Shown piece after piece: positions 35,743 to 45,358 of a stretch of DNA of 58,971 nt. Made by a program: the position numbers and the translations under genes. The DNA is from Zancudomyces culisetae (Eukaryota; Kickxellomycota; Harpellomycetes; Harpellales; Legeriomycetaceae), in NCBI GenBank assembly GCA_001969505.1, contig LSSK01000130.1, positions 1 through 58,971 of the forward strand, written 5' to 3'. The stretch's first letter is position 1, and every line of letters starts with the position of its first letter. Below the pieces are notes generated by a model. It made no database searches and was not told the DNA's origin. It saw only the letters and a program-made list of their open reading frames with translations.

Positions 35743-36177
35743 CCTTTTTTTTTACTTATTCATCCTTCTACTTTTCTTTTTGGATTTTTTTTTTTTGGAT
35801 GTACATGCTCGTGTTTGAATTTATACCATCAATTTTCCTTTTAGTTTACTAGGGAGTAAGCAGGAGAGGAGGGGGGATGGGAGGAGCTAATTTTTTTATC
35901 ATCAAAGCAGTGTGGCCAAATTACTTTTTTGAAAAATCAAAGTAAAAAATAAATAAATGGCTCAAATGTGTTTAAATCACTCCTTGTTGTTACTTTGTAA
36001 ATATTAGCACTAATTGTCTAAACTCCTCGTATATAATACACATCCCTGTTTATATACGTATACATATATTTACGAATGTGCTGAAATTGTATACAATTCT
36101 TGATCATCATCCACCTTTAAACATAACAGAAAACCAACGGCAGCGACAAAAAAGTATTTTGCATTCACTACGGAAGG
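35743..36177. promoter_or_regulatory. Intergenic spacer between INTS4 and PRP40
   Basis: A 435-base AT-rich spacer between two same-strand genes. It should hold the INTS4 terminator and the PRP40 promoter. A TATA-like ATATATTTACG patch lies about 110 bases before the PRP40 start. Confidence 0.4.
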
Positions 36178-38667
36178 ATGGTAGGTGTTGCGAATTTTAT
36201 TTTCTTAATTTAAATGTGTTTCACGGCTTTTAATCCTTATTTCGAGAAAAATATCACTCCAAGATTCAATTTGACTTGAATAAAAAGAAAATGGTCATAG
36301 TCTTTTTCGAACATGTGAAATGGGTCAAGTTAAAAAAAAGGTTATCTTTTTTACAATTTTGAAATTGATATGTAGGAATGGGAAACACACAAGGCTGCGG
36401 ACGGTCGGATATACTATTTCAATAAACTTACCAACAAAAGTACCTGGGAAAAACCCGAAGAGTTGAAATCAGGAACTGAGGTATGTACGAACATTTATCC
36501 ATTCTTTGCTTTGGTACTTAGGTTTAGCATTTTTGTAAACCGAATCTATTTAATTTGGGCTATTAGAAAGCAACGAGATGGAAGGAATATGTAGCACCTG
36601 GCGGTAAGGCATACTGGTACAACTCTGCAACCAAAGAAACTACTTGGAACAAACCTGCCGAGCTAGAAAATAAAGGTAAAATTAGGGTATTCTTATCTAA
36701 ACTATCTTTCAACTTTTTCTTCATCTTTAGAATGTCCTTTTTTCTTTTCTTTTTTGTGTAATCACAAGTTGTTTATATTAAGGTTAATATGCAATGTGAA
36801 AATAATCCCTATGCGAATGTTGAATAAGTAGCTATCCCGGATGTGAATAAAAAGAAAAGTACAGATACAGAAGCAAAAATATTGTCCGTAAAGGCAGAAG
36901 AGGCATCAAGTACACCTATAAGTAAACCCATAGAGAAGGAAATAGAAATAACCAAGCCACGCCCTTTAGCGAATGTCAGAAAAGATCTACCTCCCTTGCC
37001 TACAACTTTAGATTTCAAATCAAAGGAAAAAGCCGAGGAAGCATTCATGCTATTACTTGAACACAAGGTATTTTATTAATATTATATTATTTTGCTTTGG
37101 ATTGGAAAAGTGTTGATTTACTGGTTATCCGGGGAGGAAAATGGCTGGTCAAATCGCCGATGGAAATTAAAAAGAGTAATAATACGTTGTATTTTAGGGG
37201 GTAGGATCAGATTGGGATTGGGAACAGGCGATGAGGGCGGTAATTTCGCACCCTCTGTACAAGTGCCTGGGTTCGGTTTCTGAGCGGAGAGAAGTCTTTG
37301 AGAGATATAAAATTGAGCAACAAAGTAAAGAGCAGGAAGAGCTGCGCAACGCTAGGCTCCGTAACAGAAAAAAGTTTTTTGAACTGCTTGATCTGCTTCC
37401 CTTGACGGAAAATTCACGATTTCAAAAGGTGGTGTTGATAGCTTCGGACGACGAAAGTTTTAACGCTATTACCAACAGTGCTGAGCGCCAAGAACTATTT
37501 GATCAGTATATGAATCAATATACCCGGCGCATTAGAGACCTAAGGCGGTTTCAGCACAAAGAGTATGCAAAGCAGCTGGATAAATTACTCGAGTCTATGA
37601 GTAATATTACTGTATTTTCAGATTGGCGCGAAGTTAAGCAACAGCTGCTAGAAAACCCAACTATATCGTCATTGATTGAAAGTCCCAATCAACTAGATTC
37701 TTCTGTTCTTGAGGCAGATGGATCCCTTGAGTATGCAAAGACAGATAAATTCGAATGGAAGAGGTCCTTTTCTATCAAAGAGGGTCTAAACCTGTTTGAT
37801 TTACTCGAGGCTTTCCAGCGCCGCATTAGCCATTTAGAGCAGCAGTGTCATGATGAGCTGGAAAAAGAAAGAAAAGTTCGGTTTCGAGCGGAGAGAAAAG
37901 CCCGCGATGGGTTTCGCGAGTTGCTGCAGGAACATTTAAACCTCAGACACATCACTCCAGTAAGCATGTGGAAATCTCTTTATCCCCTAATCAAAGACGA
38001 TGAAAGGTATCGCAATATTTTGGGTTCCCAAGGTTCTACTCCCTTAGAGCTATTCTGGGACTGTGTAGAAGGGCTTAACGATGAAGTTTATAAAGCTCGC
38101 AAAAAGATAGAAAGCATTATCAAATCGGAATCGTTTTCGTTCACGGTCTCTACCACCATAGATAATCTTAGTCTGTTTTTGAAAGCCAACAATTTTGCAT
38201 GTTCAGAAAGTATATTAATCTATGTTCACGAACAGCTGATGATTAAGGCAAATAGAAAGCTTTCTGACGAAACTCGAAAACGCACTAGAGCAATAGACTC
38301 CTTTGTCGACTACTTAAAATACGACCTGTCTCCTCCAATCGAAAAATCCTCGACTTTTGAATCCGAAAAGTCTCGTCTCTTGGGACTCCCGAACTTTCCA
38401 CGTAAATACATTGACGAGCAATCCTTGCTCGAAATTTACAATCACGTCATTTCTGACCGTAAAGCCGAAAAAAAGCCATCTATCAGTGATGATCCTGGAC
38501 ATGGAGATGTACATGCAGCTCACACTGCCAGCAAAAATGCATCTATTTCTGGCGCACTTGACAAAGAATTATCCGGGAGCCCAAAACCAAACCACGAAGC
38601 TCCCTGTTCACCTCATTCTATTCAATCTGACGATTCTCACAACCCTAAACGCATGAAACAGAGCTAA
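36178..38667 (+). CDS. PRP40: U1 snRNP splicing factor Prp40 (WW-WW-FF), 5 exons
   Basis: The exons are 36178-36180 (start codon only), 36376-36480, 36567-36675, 36832-37067 and 37198-38667, giving 640 residues. Prp40 bridges the 5' splice site and branch site in early spliceosomes and binds Pol II tails. Two WW domains sit at the very N-terminus: [20 protein letters not shown] (2-21) through W-x2-P, and [20 protein letters not shown] next, each with both Trp and the Tyr-rich strand. After a charged linker come FF repeats; the first spans exons 4-5 ([12 protein letters not shown], then [20 protein letters not shown]). [20 protein letters not shown] and [20 protein letters not shown] begin later repeats. 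The C-terminal 90 residues are disordered and end in a basic patch. Each intron has GT-AG ends and the frame closes exactly. The length is close to yeast Prp40 (583). Confidence 0.93.
36181..36375 (+). other. PRP40 intron 1, directly after the start codon
   Basis: A GTAGGT donor follows the ATG immediately, and the acceptor TATGTAG joins it to GAA TGG GAA. Translation gives M-E-W-E at the start of the first WW domain. The alternative, starting at a later ATG, would delete the WW core, so this start is preferred. Confidence 0.75.
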
Positions 38668-39897
38668 ACTTTTGCTTCAGCATATATTTTAGATTTCAAA
38701 CTAGCCTTTTTAACTTATTTTTTAGCATTTCCTCTTCTCCTTGCCTTCTTTCACGAAGACAATTGAATTGTATCTTAACTCGTCAACCTGGCATTCCTCC
38801 TCTAACTTTCACACCTAGCAACTCCATCAGTACCCAAAAAAAAAGTGCTAGGAATTGATTGGGCTTTCCTTGAGCACGTCAAGTATGGACTGCTTGCTTT
38901 ATCTCCTCTTGTCTGAGACCTCAACCGATCCAGCTAAGGAGACATTCCCGCCTCCCATTTTCCGTTTTTTTTCTTCATATTTTTGTTTTCAATGGAAAGT
39001 TCAACAAAGAATTTCATTCAGGTGTAGCCATCTTCTTTCAAATTCCTCATGTTGAACAAGATTCAAGGAAGGAACAAAGCGAAAAAAGGTGGACAAGCGA
39101 ATCTAAGAAAGATTCCAGTTCGTATAGCACAGTATTCCCTTGGTTTGGAAAAACAAAAAGCAAGAACCTTCCAGACGGAAAACCCTTGAATTCTGCTCCT
39201 CCTGTAAACTCACTTATCTTCAGCACCCCGCAAAAAGGGGAAAAAAAATTAAAGAATCAGAATTCAGAATCGATTCACACCAACTCTGCCTCCTTTTTCT
39301 TCGTTTCTCCCCCCCCTCGTAGCAGAGCATAAAGTGATAACCTACACAAAGTGCAAAAAATCGTCAAGAAAAAACGGATAACACGTACTATTGGCTATTT
39401 TATAGGCGTAAACAAATCGCGGTTACTAGCTTTTTTTCAAAGGTGTTATGGGGTTGTTTAATTGGAAACTGAGAAAAAAAAATTGTATCTAGTGTATATC
39501 TCGATTAGAACTAATATGCTGAAAACACTCCGCAAGCTCGAACAAGAGATAATGGAAATACCCCCTCTCTCTGATTATACCCCCTTTTTTTTCTTGTTTG
39601 CTGCCTCCTTTAAACTCTTTTTCACTGATTGCATAACTAAAACTTGAAGTGCATGACAGCTATAAACAACTTAACTCTGCCCCCTCTCTCTCCATAAAGC
39701 ATAACAAATATACACTATTTTATTCACAATTGAAAAATATACAAATTTAAATGTTTTTACAAAATTAGTTGATTAGCCATGTTGGTTTAACAGTAATGCA
39801 AGTTAGAAAGTAGCAAGCAAGATGATAAGCTAAATGGAAAGCTAAATGGCTAAGAGGATAAATCTGCACAAAACTACCCGCTCCAACCCTCCTACCT
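38668..39897. other. Region between convergent PRP40 and TCP11-like genes
   Basis: This 1.2 kb stretch is less AT-rich than other spacers and C/T-rich in places. It should contain two 3' UTRs. It also holds the long open frame listed separately at 38874-39332. Confidence 0.4.
38874..39332 (+). CDS. Unassigned open frame without ATG (possible exon of a small gene)
   Basis: A stop-to-stop plus-strand frame of 152 codons (between TGA at 38871 and TAA at 39330). The second half reads like a disordered, Ser/Lys-rich protein: SEKRWTSESKKDSSSYSTVF, FGKTKSKNLPDGKPLNSAPP, then KKLKNQNSESIHTNSASFFF. The frame contains no ATG, so it would need an upstream exon or be the relic of one. A frame this long is not expected by chance in sequence of this composition, although C/T richness lowers the stop frequency. 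A second frame from ATG 39050 (MLNKIQGRNKAKKGG) overlaps it. No homology is recognised. Confidence 0.25.
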   Translation, partial: ARQVWTACFISSCLRPQPIQLRRHSRLPFSVFFLHIFVFNGKFNKEFHSGVAIFFQIPHVEQDSRKEQSEKRWTSESKKDSSSYSTVFPWFGKTKSKNLPDGKPLNSAPPVNSLIFSTPQKGEKKLKNQNSESIHTNSASFFFVSPPPRSRA

Positions 39898-41796
39898 TCA
39901 CAAAACCGTTCCATTCACCAGTTCATTGCTTTTATTCTGATGGTCGTGTACTAAAACGGAGCTATAATATTCACAGTATACTCTCCAGTTGTGAACAACC
40001 ATCTTGGATGTCTTTAGCAGGGTGGAATGGATCTCAGGTAAAAAAATATTAAACTCGCTTGAGTTCACAAGATTGTTGTACTCGACATGTTCCTCGTTCA
40101 GGTACAGGTTTACTATTTTAAGAAACGTTTTCCTAAGAATCTTTTTCACAGCACTATTCTTGCCAAGTAAACTTTCAAGATACGGTCCTAGCTCTGGTCG
40201 TGTTTTTTCTACCATGCTATTAATGCGAATCTTTGTTTTGCAAAAGTTTTCTGCCGCCTTTTTCAGCTCGGTATTATTCAATTCCAGCTCTACGCCATGC
40301 TCTTTATTCCGACCAACATATAGCTTTTGTTGCAGCCTTGCTATTAGAACATTTATCAGTTTGGTATACGGTTCTCGCTCGTCAATTAGGTCTTTAAATT
40401 CTGTTTTTAAAAGCTCGCAATATTTTTTTGTAGCTATATATACTGATATCATGTTGATTATGCTGGAAAAAATACACCTAAACCTTGTTATTCTTTTAAT
40501 ATCCAAATTAAACGTCTCTGGGATCTCTACCTGGCTATTTAGCAACAACTCTGCGACTCCACGCCGAAACATCCGAGATAAACTCTTTTCTGCCCTATAA
40601 TCATTAAACAATCGATTGATCCATTTTTCGGCCAATTGGTACTTTCTATTCTTAACTGTCAAGTTATGCAAAAATATTCTTTTCTCGTAGTTTACGCAGT
40701 CATATACGAGAAGATGCTTGTATTTTTCAATGTTTTTGCTTGCAACTTCGATCTTTAGGCTTTCTAGGAAGTTAAAAGAAGCCTCCAACGCTTTGGCATA
40801 CCTAGAACTTTCCAGAAGTTCTATTATTTTATCGACGGTTGCAATGTCTGATGCTAGCTTGTAGTTTTTGACTATCTTTTTTAAAGTGGTGCCAAGAAAG
40901 ACAGCATTAAAGTTACTCGATATTACACAAAGTAGTATATTCATTGGGTCAAACTCTTTAAAGTAGTGGCTGTATTCGTGTACAGGTATATCTGAATCAT
41001 TCAGTATATCTGATAATATACACTTTATTTCGCTTATTAGCTCAATCATTCTGTTTAGCCCCGGGAGCACAATCAATACACCCTTATCAACTATAAAAAG
41101 TGGCAGCTTCAGTTCCTTTTCAATAATATCCCAGTACATCCGTTCTTTTCCTTTTTCAGCTTCAGCTACAACTTGTGGACTCTTTTTGATAAAATTCATA
41201 CTTTCAGCAAATACCATTTCGTGTCTCAAGTTGACATTTAGAAATATTTGCTCTATACCCATAATTGATAGTGACTCCTTGTTTATTGGTGGTTTATTAA
41301 GTAGGTCAGTCTGAGTTTTCCCAATTCCCGAAATAACCTTACACCTGTCTGTCTTTATAACCACAGAGTATTTTGTATAGTAAAGCTCCCTTTCTCGACA
41401 CTTTATGGACGGAAAAAAAATCGGATTGATATCTGCCTGCACTGGGTTTTTACACTTCTTGGTTCTGAAAATCGAGAGATCTGAGATTTGACGTATTGTT
41501 TTATTGTCTAGTAATTCTCTACTCAGACTGCTCAAAACTGTCAGCAAATCACCAACATTTCCGTTATTCCATTCCATGCTATTGTCTATCTTTTTACATC
41601 CGTTGGATCTATCGATACTTCTATAGCTATGTGCTGGGCAAAGAGCTGTTTTCGCAATTGGTATTATTCCATTGAATATACTGTGACCCACCTCTTCTTC
41701 AAACTTTACAGATAGTATTTGTTTTTTGAAGCTGGATCTACCTAGCTCTTCGTTGAAACTATACTCGTTCGCGAGATCCTGTTTTCTTTTTGACAT
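39898..41796 (-). CDS. TCP11/SOK1-family protein
   Basis: A 632-residue, single-exon gene with a mostly helical product. The T-complex 11 family includes yeast Sok1, a suppressor of PKA deficiency. Its biochemical function is not settled. The family pattern is seen in ERMYWDIIEKELKLPL (about 217-232), in the helix LNRMIELISEIKCILSDIL, and in FNFLESLKIEVASKNIEKYK followed by YDCVNYEKRIFLHNL, which match the (LDMAN-I-LRP...YE--F) segment of TCP11 proteins. Near the end, LGPYLESLLGKNSAVKKILR fits the C-terminal helices. The first 140 residues look disordered and are Lys/Ser-rich. The sequence is divergent, so the assignment depends on these aligned segments. It converges on PRP40 and diverges from the BTB gene. 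Confidence 0.6.
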   Translation of the reverse strand: MSKRKQDLANEYSFNEELGRSSFKKQILSVKFEEEVGHSIFNGIIPIAKTALCPAHSYRSIDRSNGCKKIDNSMEWNNGNVGDLLTVLSSLSRELLDNKTIRQISDLSIFRTKKCKNPVQADINPIFFPSIKCRERELYYTKYSVVIKTDRCKVISGIGKTQTDLLNKPPINKESLSIMGIEQIFLNVNLRHEMVFAESMNFIKKSPQVVAEAEKGKERMYWDIIEKELKLPLFIVDKGVLIVLPGLNRMIELISEIKCILSDILNDSDIPVHEYSHYFKEFDPMNILLCVISSNFNAVFLGTTLKKIVKNYKLASDIATVDKIIELLESSRYAKALEASFNFLESLKIEVASKNIEKYKHLLVYDCVNYEKRIFLHNLTVKNRKYQLAEKWINRLFNDYRAEKSLSRMFRRGVAELLLNSQVEIPETFNLDIKRITRFRCIFSSIINMISVYIATKKYCELLKTEFKDLIDEREPYTKLINVLIARLQQKLYVGRNKEHGVELELNNTELKKAAENFCKTKIRINSMVEKTRPELGPYLESLLGKNSAVKKILRKTFLKIVNLYLNEEHVEYNNLVNSSEFNIFLPEIHSTLLKTSKMVVHNWRVYCEYYSSVLVHDHQNKSNELVNGTVL

Positions 41797-43732
41797 CTAT
41801 TTTACCACGATACTTCTCTCTTTTTTTTTCTTTTTCGTTCTATCTTGTAGTCGTACCAGAGAAAAAATGTAAAACTATATAACAACAAAGACTACAAGTA
41901 CTTGAATTCTGTTTATTGCGTGATATAATGTTTTTAGTATACAATAATTACAAAAAATAAAATCTAAAGTAAAAACACACTCTAATACACCCAAAAGTAG
42001 CTTGTATACCTACAAATATATATATATGTATGTATATATCATCAGACATAAACTACTCGACTTTGTATGTTTTTTTGCATTTTATAATACAAAGTGCTTG
42101 CCTTTATATAACAATAATGTTAAATTTATGTACTTGAAAAAACAAAGTTATATGCCCATAAAACATGAATTTGAAAATCAGTTAGCATTGATGCTAAACC
42201 CTGGTACACCTTCCTGTACTCGATAAATTTACTTACCTGCTGGATGGAATGCGTTTTTTGACTTTTTTTTCTAGACATACTATTAGCCATTCGAGTCTTG
42301 TCTTTATCTTTGTAAAAATCCCTTTTTGCTTTATTCGAATCAGGAACGCGCTATCGACTTCAAGTACACGAATTCTTTTGAGAAAATATCCAGTAACGCT
42401 TTAATGTCAATGGCTTTAAGCAGCAAAGCTTCATGTAACATTACTGAAGGAAAAAAAATGAAATTCATAGCTAACTGAGCACTCAGGTCGAATAGCGTTT
42501 ATCCTGTGCTGTACATCCACATTTTTTATGTAAAGTACTCGTATGTCTACATTTCTACACCAACGGGTTATTATTTGTAGAAAAAACTACCTGCATTGAA
42601 GTTCACCTTCAAGCGCTTTTCCTTTTTGTGCGGAGCCGAGGAAATGCTGTATTGGAAAGGACCCAGGCATGATACGATTTGCAAGACCAAAAAAAATAGT
42701 ATTTTGCTTTTTTTCTTCTTTCACCTCTTTTGTGGAATACAAGACAGGATTGTTATTGGTTCTTTAAACACTTTTTTCGATTTTCAAACATCTAGAATTC
42801 CTTTAAACCACATTTGCTTTATATACACTTTAACATCGTTTCTACCCTCATCACCCTATCTCTTCTACGGCACTATTCAAGGTCAATTACGCATACACCT
42901 TCTAATGCGCCTTTTGTACTAATTTGTATTGGTTTGGCTTGGTTATAAATTTCTTAGAACGTGATCTCTCCTTCAGGGTGAATTATGTTTATTCTTGTTT
43001 TTGAACATTTACATTTTTTAACCACCTTTCTTTTTTCTTTTTTTTTTTTTCCTTTTTGCTATTAAACGTCGACTATGTAATGATAAGTGATTTGAGTCAA
43101 TGTTCCTTTTAAGGTAAAAAAGAAAACCAAAGACTTCCAAAAGAAATTGTTAAAGTGGCATTGAATGGCGTAACTTTAAACATTCAACGCAAAAAATATG
43201 TTCGTCTTGCATCTTTCTACATTTCCAAGTAATTATAGGCTGAAACCGGGTGTTTAAATAACTTCTAGAACAGAAAAGTAAAGGGGAGGGGGGTGGAAAC
43301 GTAGTGAGACGCGATACAGATAAAATATATATTCCACATACTTAAATCCTCCTCCACTGAACTTTTAGCTTTGATTAATTTCTTCAATTAGATGTAAAAG
43401 TAACCTTTTTAAATTTTTTGAGCGAAACATGCATGTGCAGCTAATATTTCGTTTTCTCGGAACGCTGGTGGTGTCCATTTAAGTGTATAAATACACATAT
43501 TTATACCCGTAGTGTCCACCAAGGTACCATAACTGCGTGTTTTGTTGTCTCAAAGTACTTTTATACGTCTACAAATATTTGGTTAAATATTTCTAACATA
43601 GCTAATATCACCATATTAAAATATTCAACTCTTTTTTACTTTTGGAAGAAGTTTATTTAAAAACCACTTCTAGAGTCAGCGGGCAAACACTATAATACTG
43701 AAATACTGGTGAGTGTAAACTAAAAACTCAAC
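41797..43732. other. Intergenic region between divergent TCP11-like and BTB genes
   Basis: A 1.9 kb AT-rich region that should hold both promoters. It has dense T/C tracts near 43020-43060 and 42690-42730. Open frames up to 108 codons (42596-42922, +) are Phe/Leu/Ser-rich products of T-runs and look non-coding. No RNA gene was recognised. Confidence 0.4.
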
Positions 43733-44620
43733 ATGGAAAATCAGAGAGGCGATTCGAATAGCCGCATAGAATATCGTGCTGGTGAAAACATTCAAAAGTT
43801 TGTTAAATCTTCTGGGGATTCAGCAAATGTAGTCGAAGTAGAAAAAGAGCTTATCAAGGAGTTGAGGAAGCTTTATCTAGAAAAAAAATATAATAAAAAA
43901 AGAAAGGAGGAGGTTATCAGGTTCAATGTTAGCGGTGTCAAGTATGATATTCAGATTTCTGATATTATGGACAAACCAGGAACGCTCTTGTGGGAAATGA
44001 CAATGTCATGCAAAGACCAAAACAACAAAAAACCAGAACAATGCATATGTATTGACAGGGATAACGCGATTTTTGAGTATATTGTGCAATGGTATCGCGA
44101 CAAATCTTCCAAAAACATTTCAGAGTTTATACCAAACAATCGCTTTAAGCATGCATTTATAGTAAGCGAACTTGATTATTACAACATTGAGTTTGTAAGA
44201 AAGCAAACAGTTTCGGGATTACTTCAAAAGTATTGTAGGAGGGATCCTCCAGCAGATTTTTTACTGAAAATGAAATCGTTATACAGGTGCTTGCCTTACG
44301 GCAAAACTCTCAAACTTAAAATAATGCTACTTAATTTTAACAACAGTTATGGATTCTATCCTTTTACCGATGAGGGCTGGGATAATGACTCAATAATTGC
44401 TCAGGGTTTTACACTGTTAAATACAGAACAGCTTCCTGTAGATGAAAGTGTTTCGGGAAGGTGGATACCCTTCCCAGGTGCAGAAACGCAGTTTTTTAAC
44501 TATTGTGTAAGTTTTACAAAAAGAAGGTTTAGAATAAAATATATTAATGAAATGAAGGGTTATCACATGAAACTGGAATCCGTTGCACCAGACTATGTAG
44601 TTTTTTCAAAAAGCTATTAA
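43733..44620 (+). CDS. BTB/T1-domain protein of KCTD type
   Basis: A 295-residue, single-exon gene. A potassium-channel-tetramerisation-type BTB domain runs from about residue 61 to 154: VIRFNVSGVKYDIQISDIMD, then IDRDNAIFEYIVQWYRD, then ELDYYNIEFV. These match the (V-x-L/F-N-V-x-G), (I-D-R-D-x3-F-x2-I-L-x-Y-x-R) and (E-A-x-F-Y-x-I-x2-L) marks of KCTD proteins. Such proteins usually form oligomers and many serve as cullin-3 adaptors. There are no membrane segments, so it is not a channel. The N-terminal 60 residues are charged and predicted coiled or disordered. The C-terminal 140 residues (about 180-290) look globular, with alternating beta strands and several aromatics; I do not recognise them. 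The gene is followed on the same strand by the pseudophosphatase, 738 bases on. Confidence 0.78.
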   Translation: MENQRGDSNSRIEYRAGENIQKFVKSSGDSANVVEVEKELIKELRKLYLEKKYNKKRKEEVIRFNVSGVKYDIQISDIMDKPGTLLWEMTMSCKDQNNKKPEQCICIDRDNAIFEYIVQWYRDKSSKNISEFIPNNRFKHAFIVSELDYYNIEFVRKQTVSGLLQKYCRRDPPADFLLKMKSLYRCLPYGKTLKLKIMLLNFNNSYGFYPFTDEGWDNDSIIAQGFTLLNTEQLPVDESVSGRWIPFPGAETQFFNYCVSFTKRRFRIKYINEMKGYHMKLESVAPDYVVFSKSY

Positions 44621-45358
44621 TTTGGATCCATTTCTCGATAAGGATGGTATTCTTCAATGAGGATTTTTGATAACACGCTACTTTGAGTTGTCCTTTACAA
44701 GAAAAGTGTGTGCTTTAATTGAAAGGTCGTGGCAGTGGGTTTTGGATATGCTATGGTTATACAGATATTGTTTCACTGGAAATATTCTTTGCTTTACAAT
44801 GTCTTTTTTATTTATCATTTTATTTTATTTAGCTTTTTTCATTTAGCTTTTTTATTTAATCAGGATAATCGGAGCTGTTATGCATACATGATAACTACGG
44901 TATGGTCCATACATAGTGTTCAAATATATATTTTTTCCAAATAGCACGGCTATTTCATTGAAAGTTGCATAATTGTGTTGAGCACTCGTCAATTAACTTT
45001 GAAGTTACATATATCCGAACTTAAAAATGATACCATCGTATATAACTCAGAGCGGCATTGTTGTGAATATGTTGGGTTTATGCGTTATATCTGCGTATAT
45101 TCAAGCACAAGATTTTTATGTACATATATACTCCACAGTATGACCATAACAGTTTGTTATGTTCGGTTCTCTCGATACATTCATATTTAATATATTCTTA
45201 GTAAATAGTTACTTTACAAAATACTAGGGTGAAAGAGGGAAATAACCGTTTTAACTTTATTAGCTTTTATAGATATTTGATTTAATAGCCTTTTGATAAA
45301 GAATAGAAACCAACCATCTGACCAGGTGCAATTCCAGAAATCTTGACATAAAATAATA
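44621..45358. other. Intergenic spacer between BTB gene and pseudophosphatase gene
   Basis: A 738-base AT-rich spacer between same-strand genes. Only short open frames with T-rich composition are present. It presumably holds the pseudophosphatase promoter. Confidence 0.4.

Noticed and set aside
39998-40600. 198-codon plus-strand frame
   Set aside because: It is antisense inside the TCP11-like gene, with Ser/Phe/Leu-rich composition typical of a shadow frame.
42596-42922. 108-codon plus-strand frame
   Set aside because: It is made of T-run-derived Phe/Leu/Ser codons in a promoter-like spacer and has no recognisable product.
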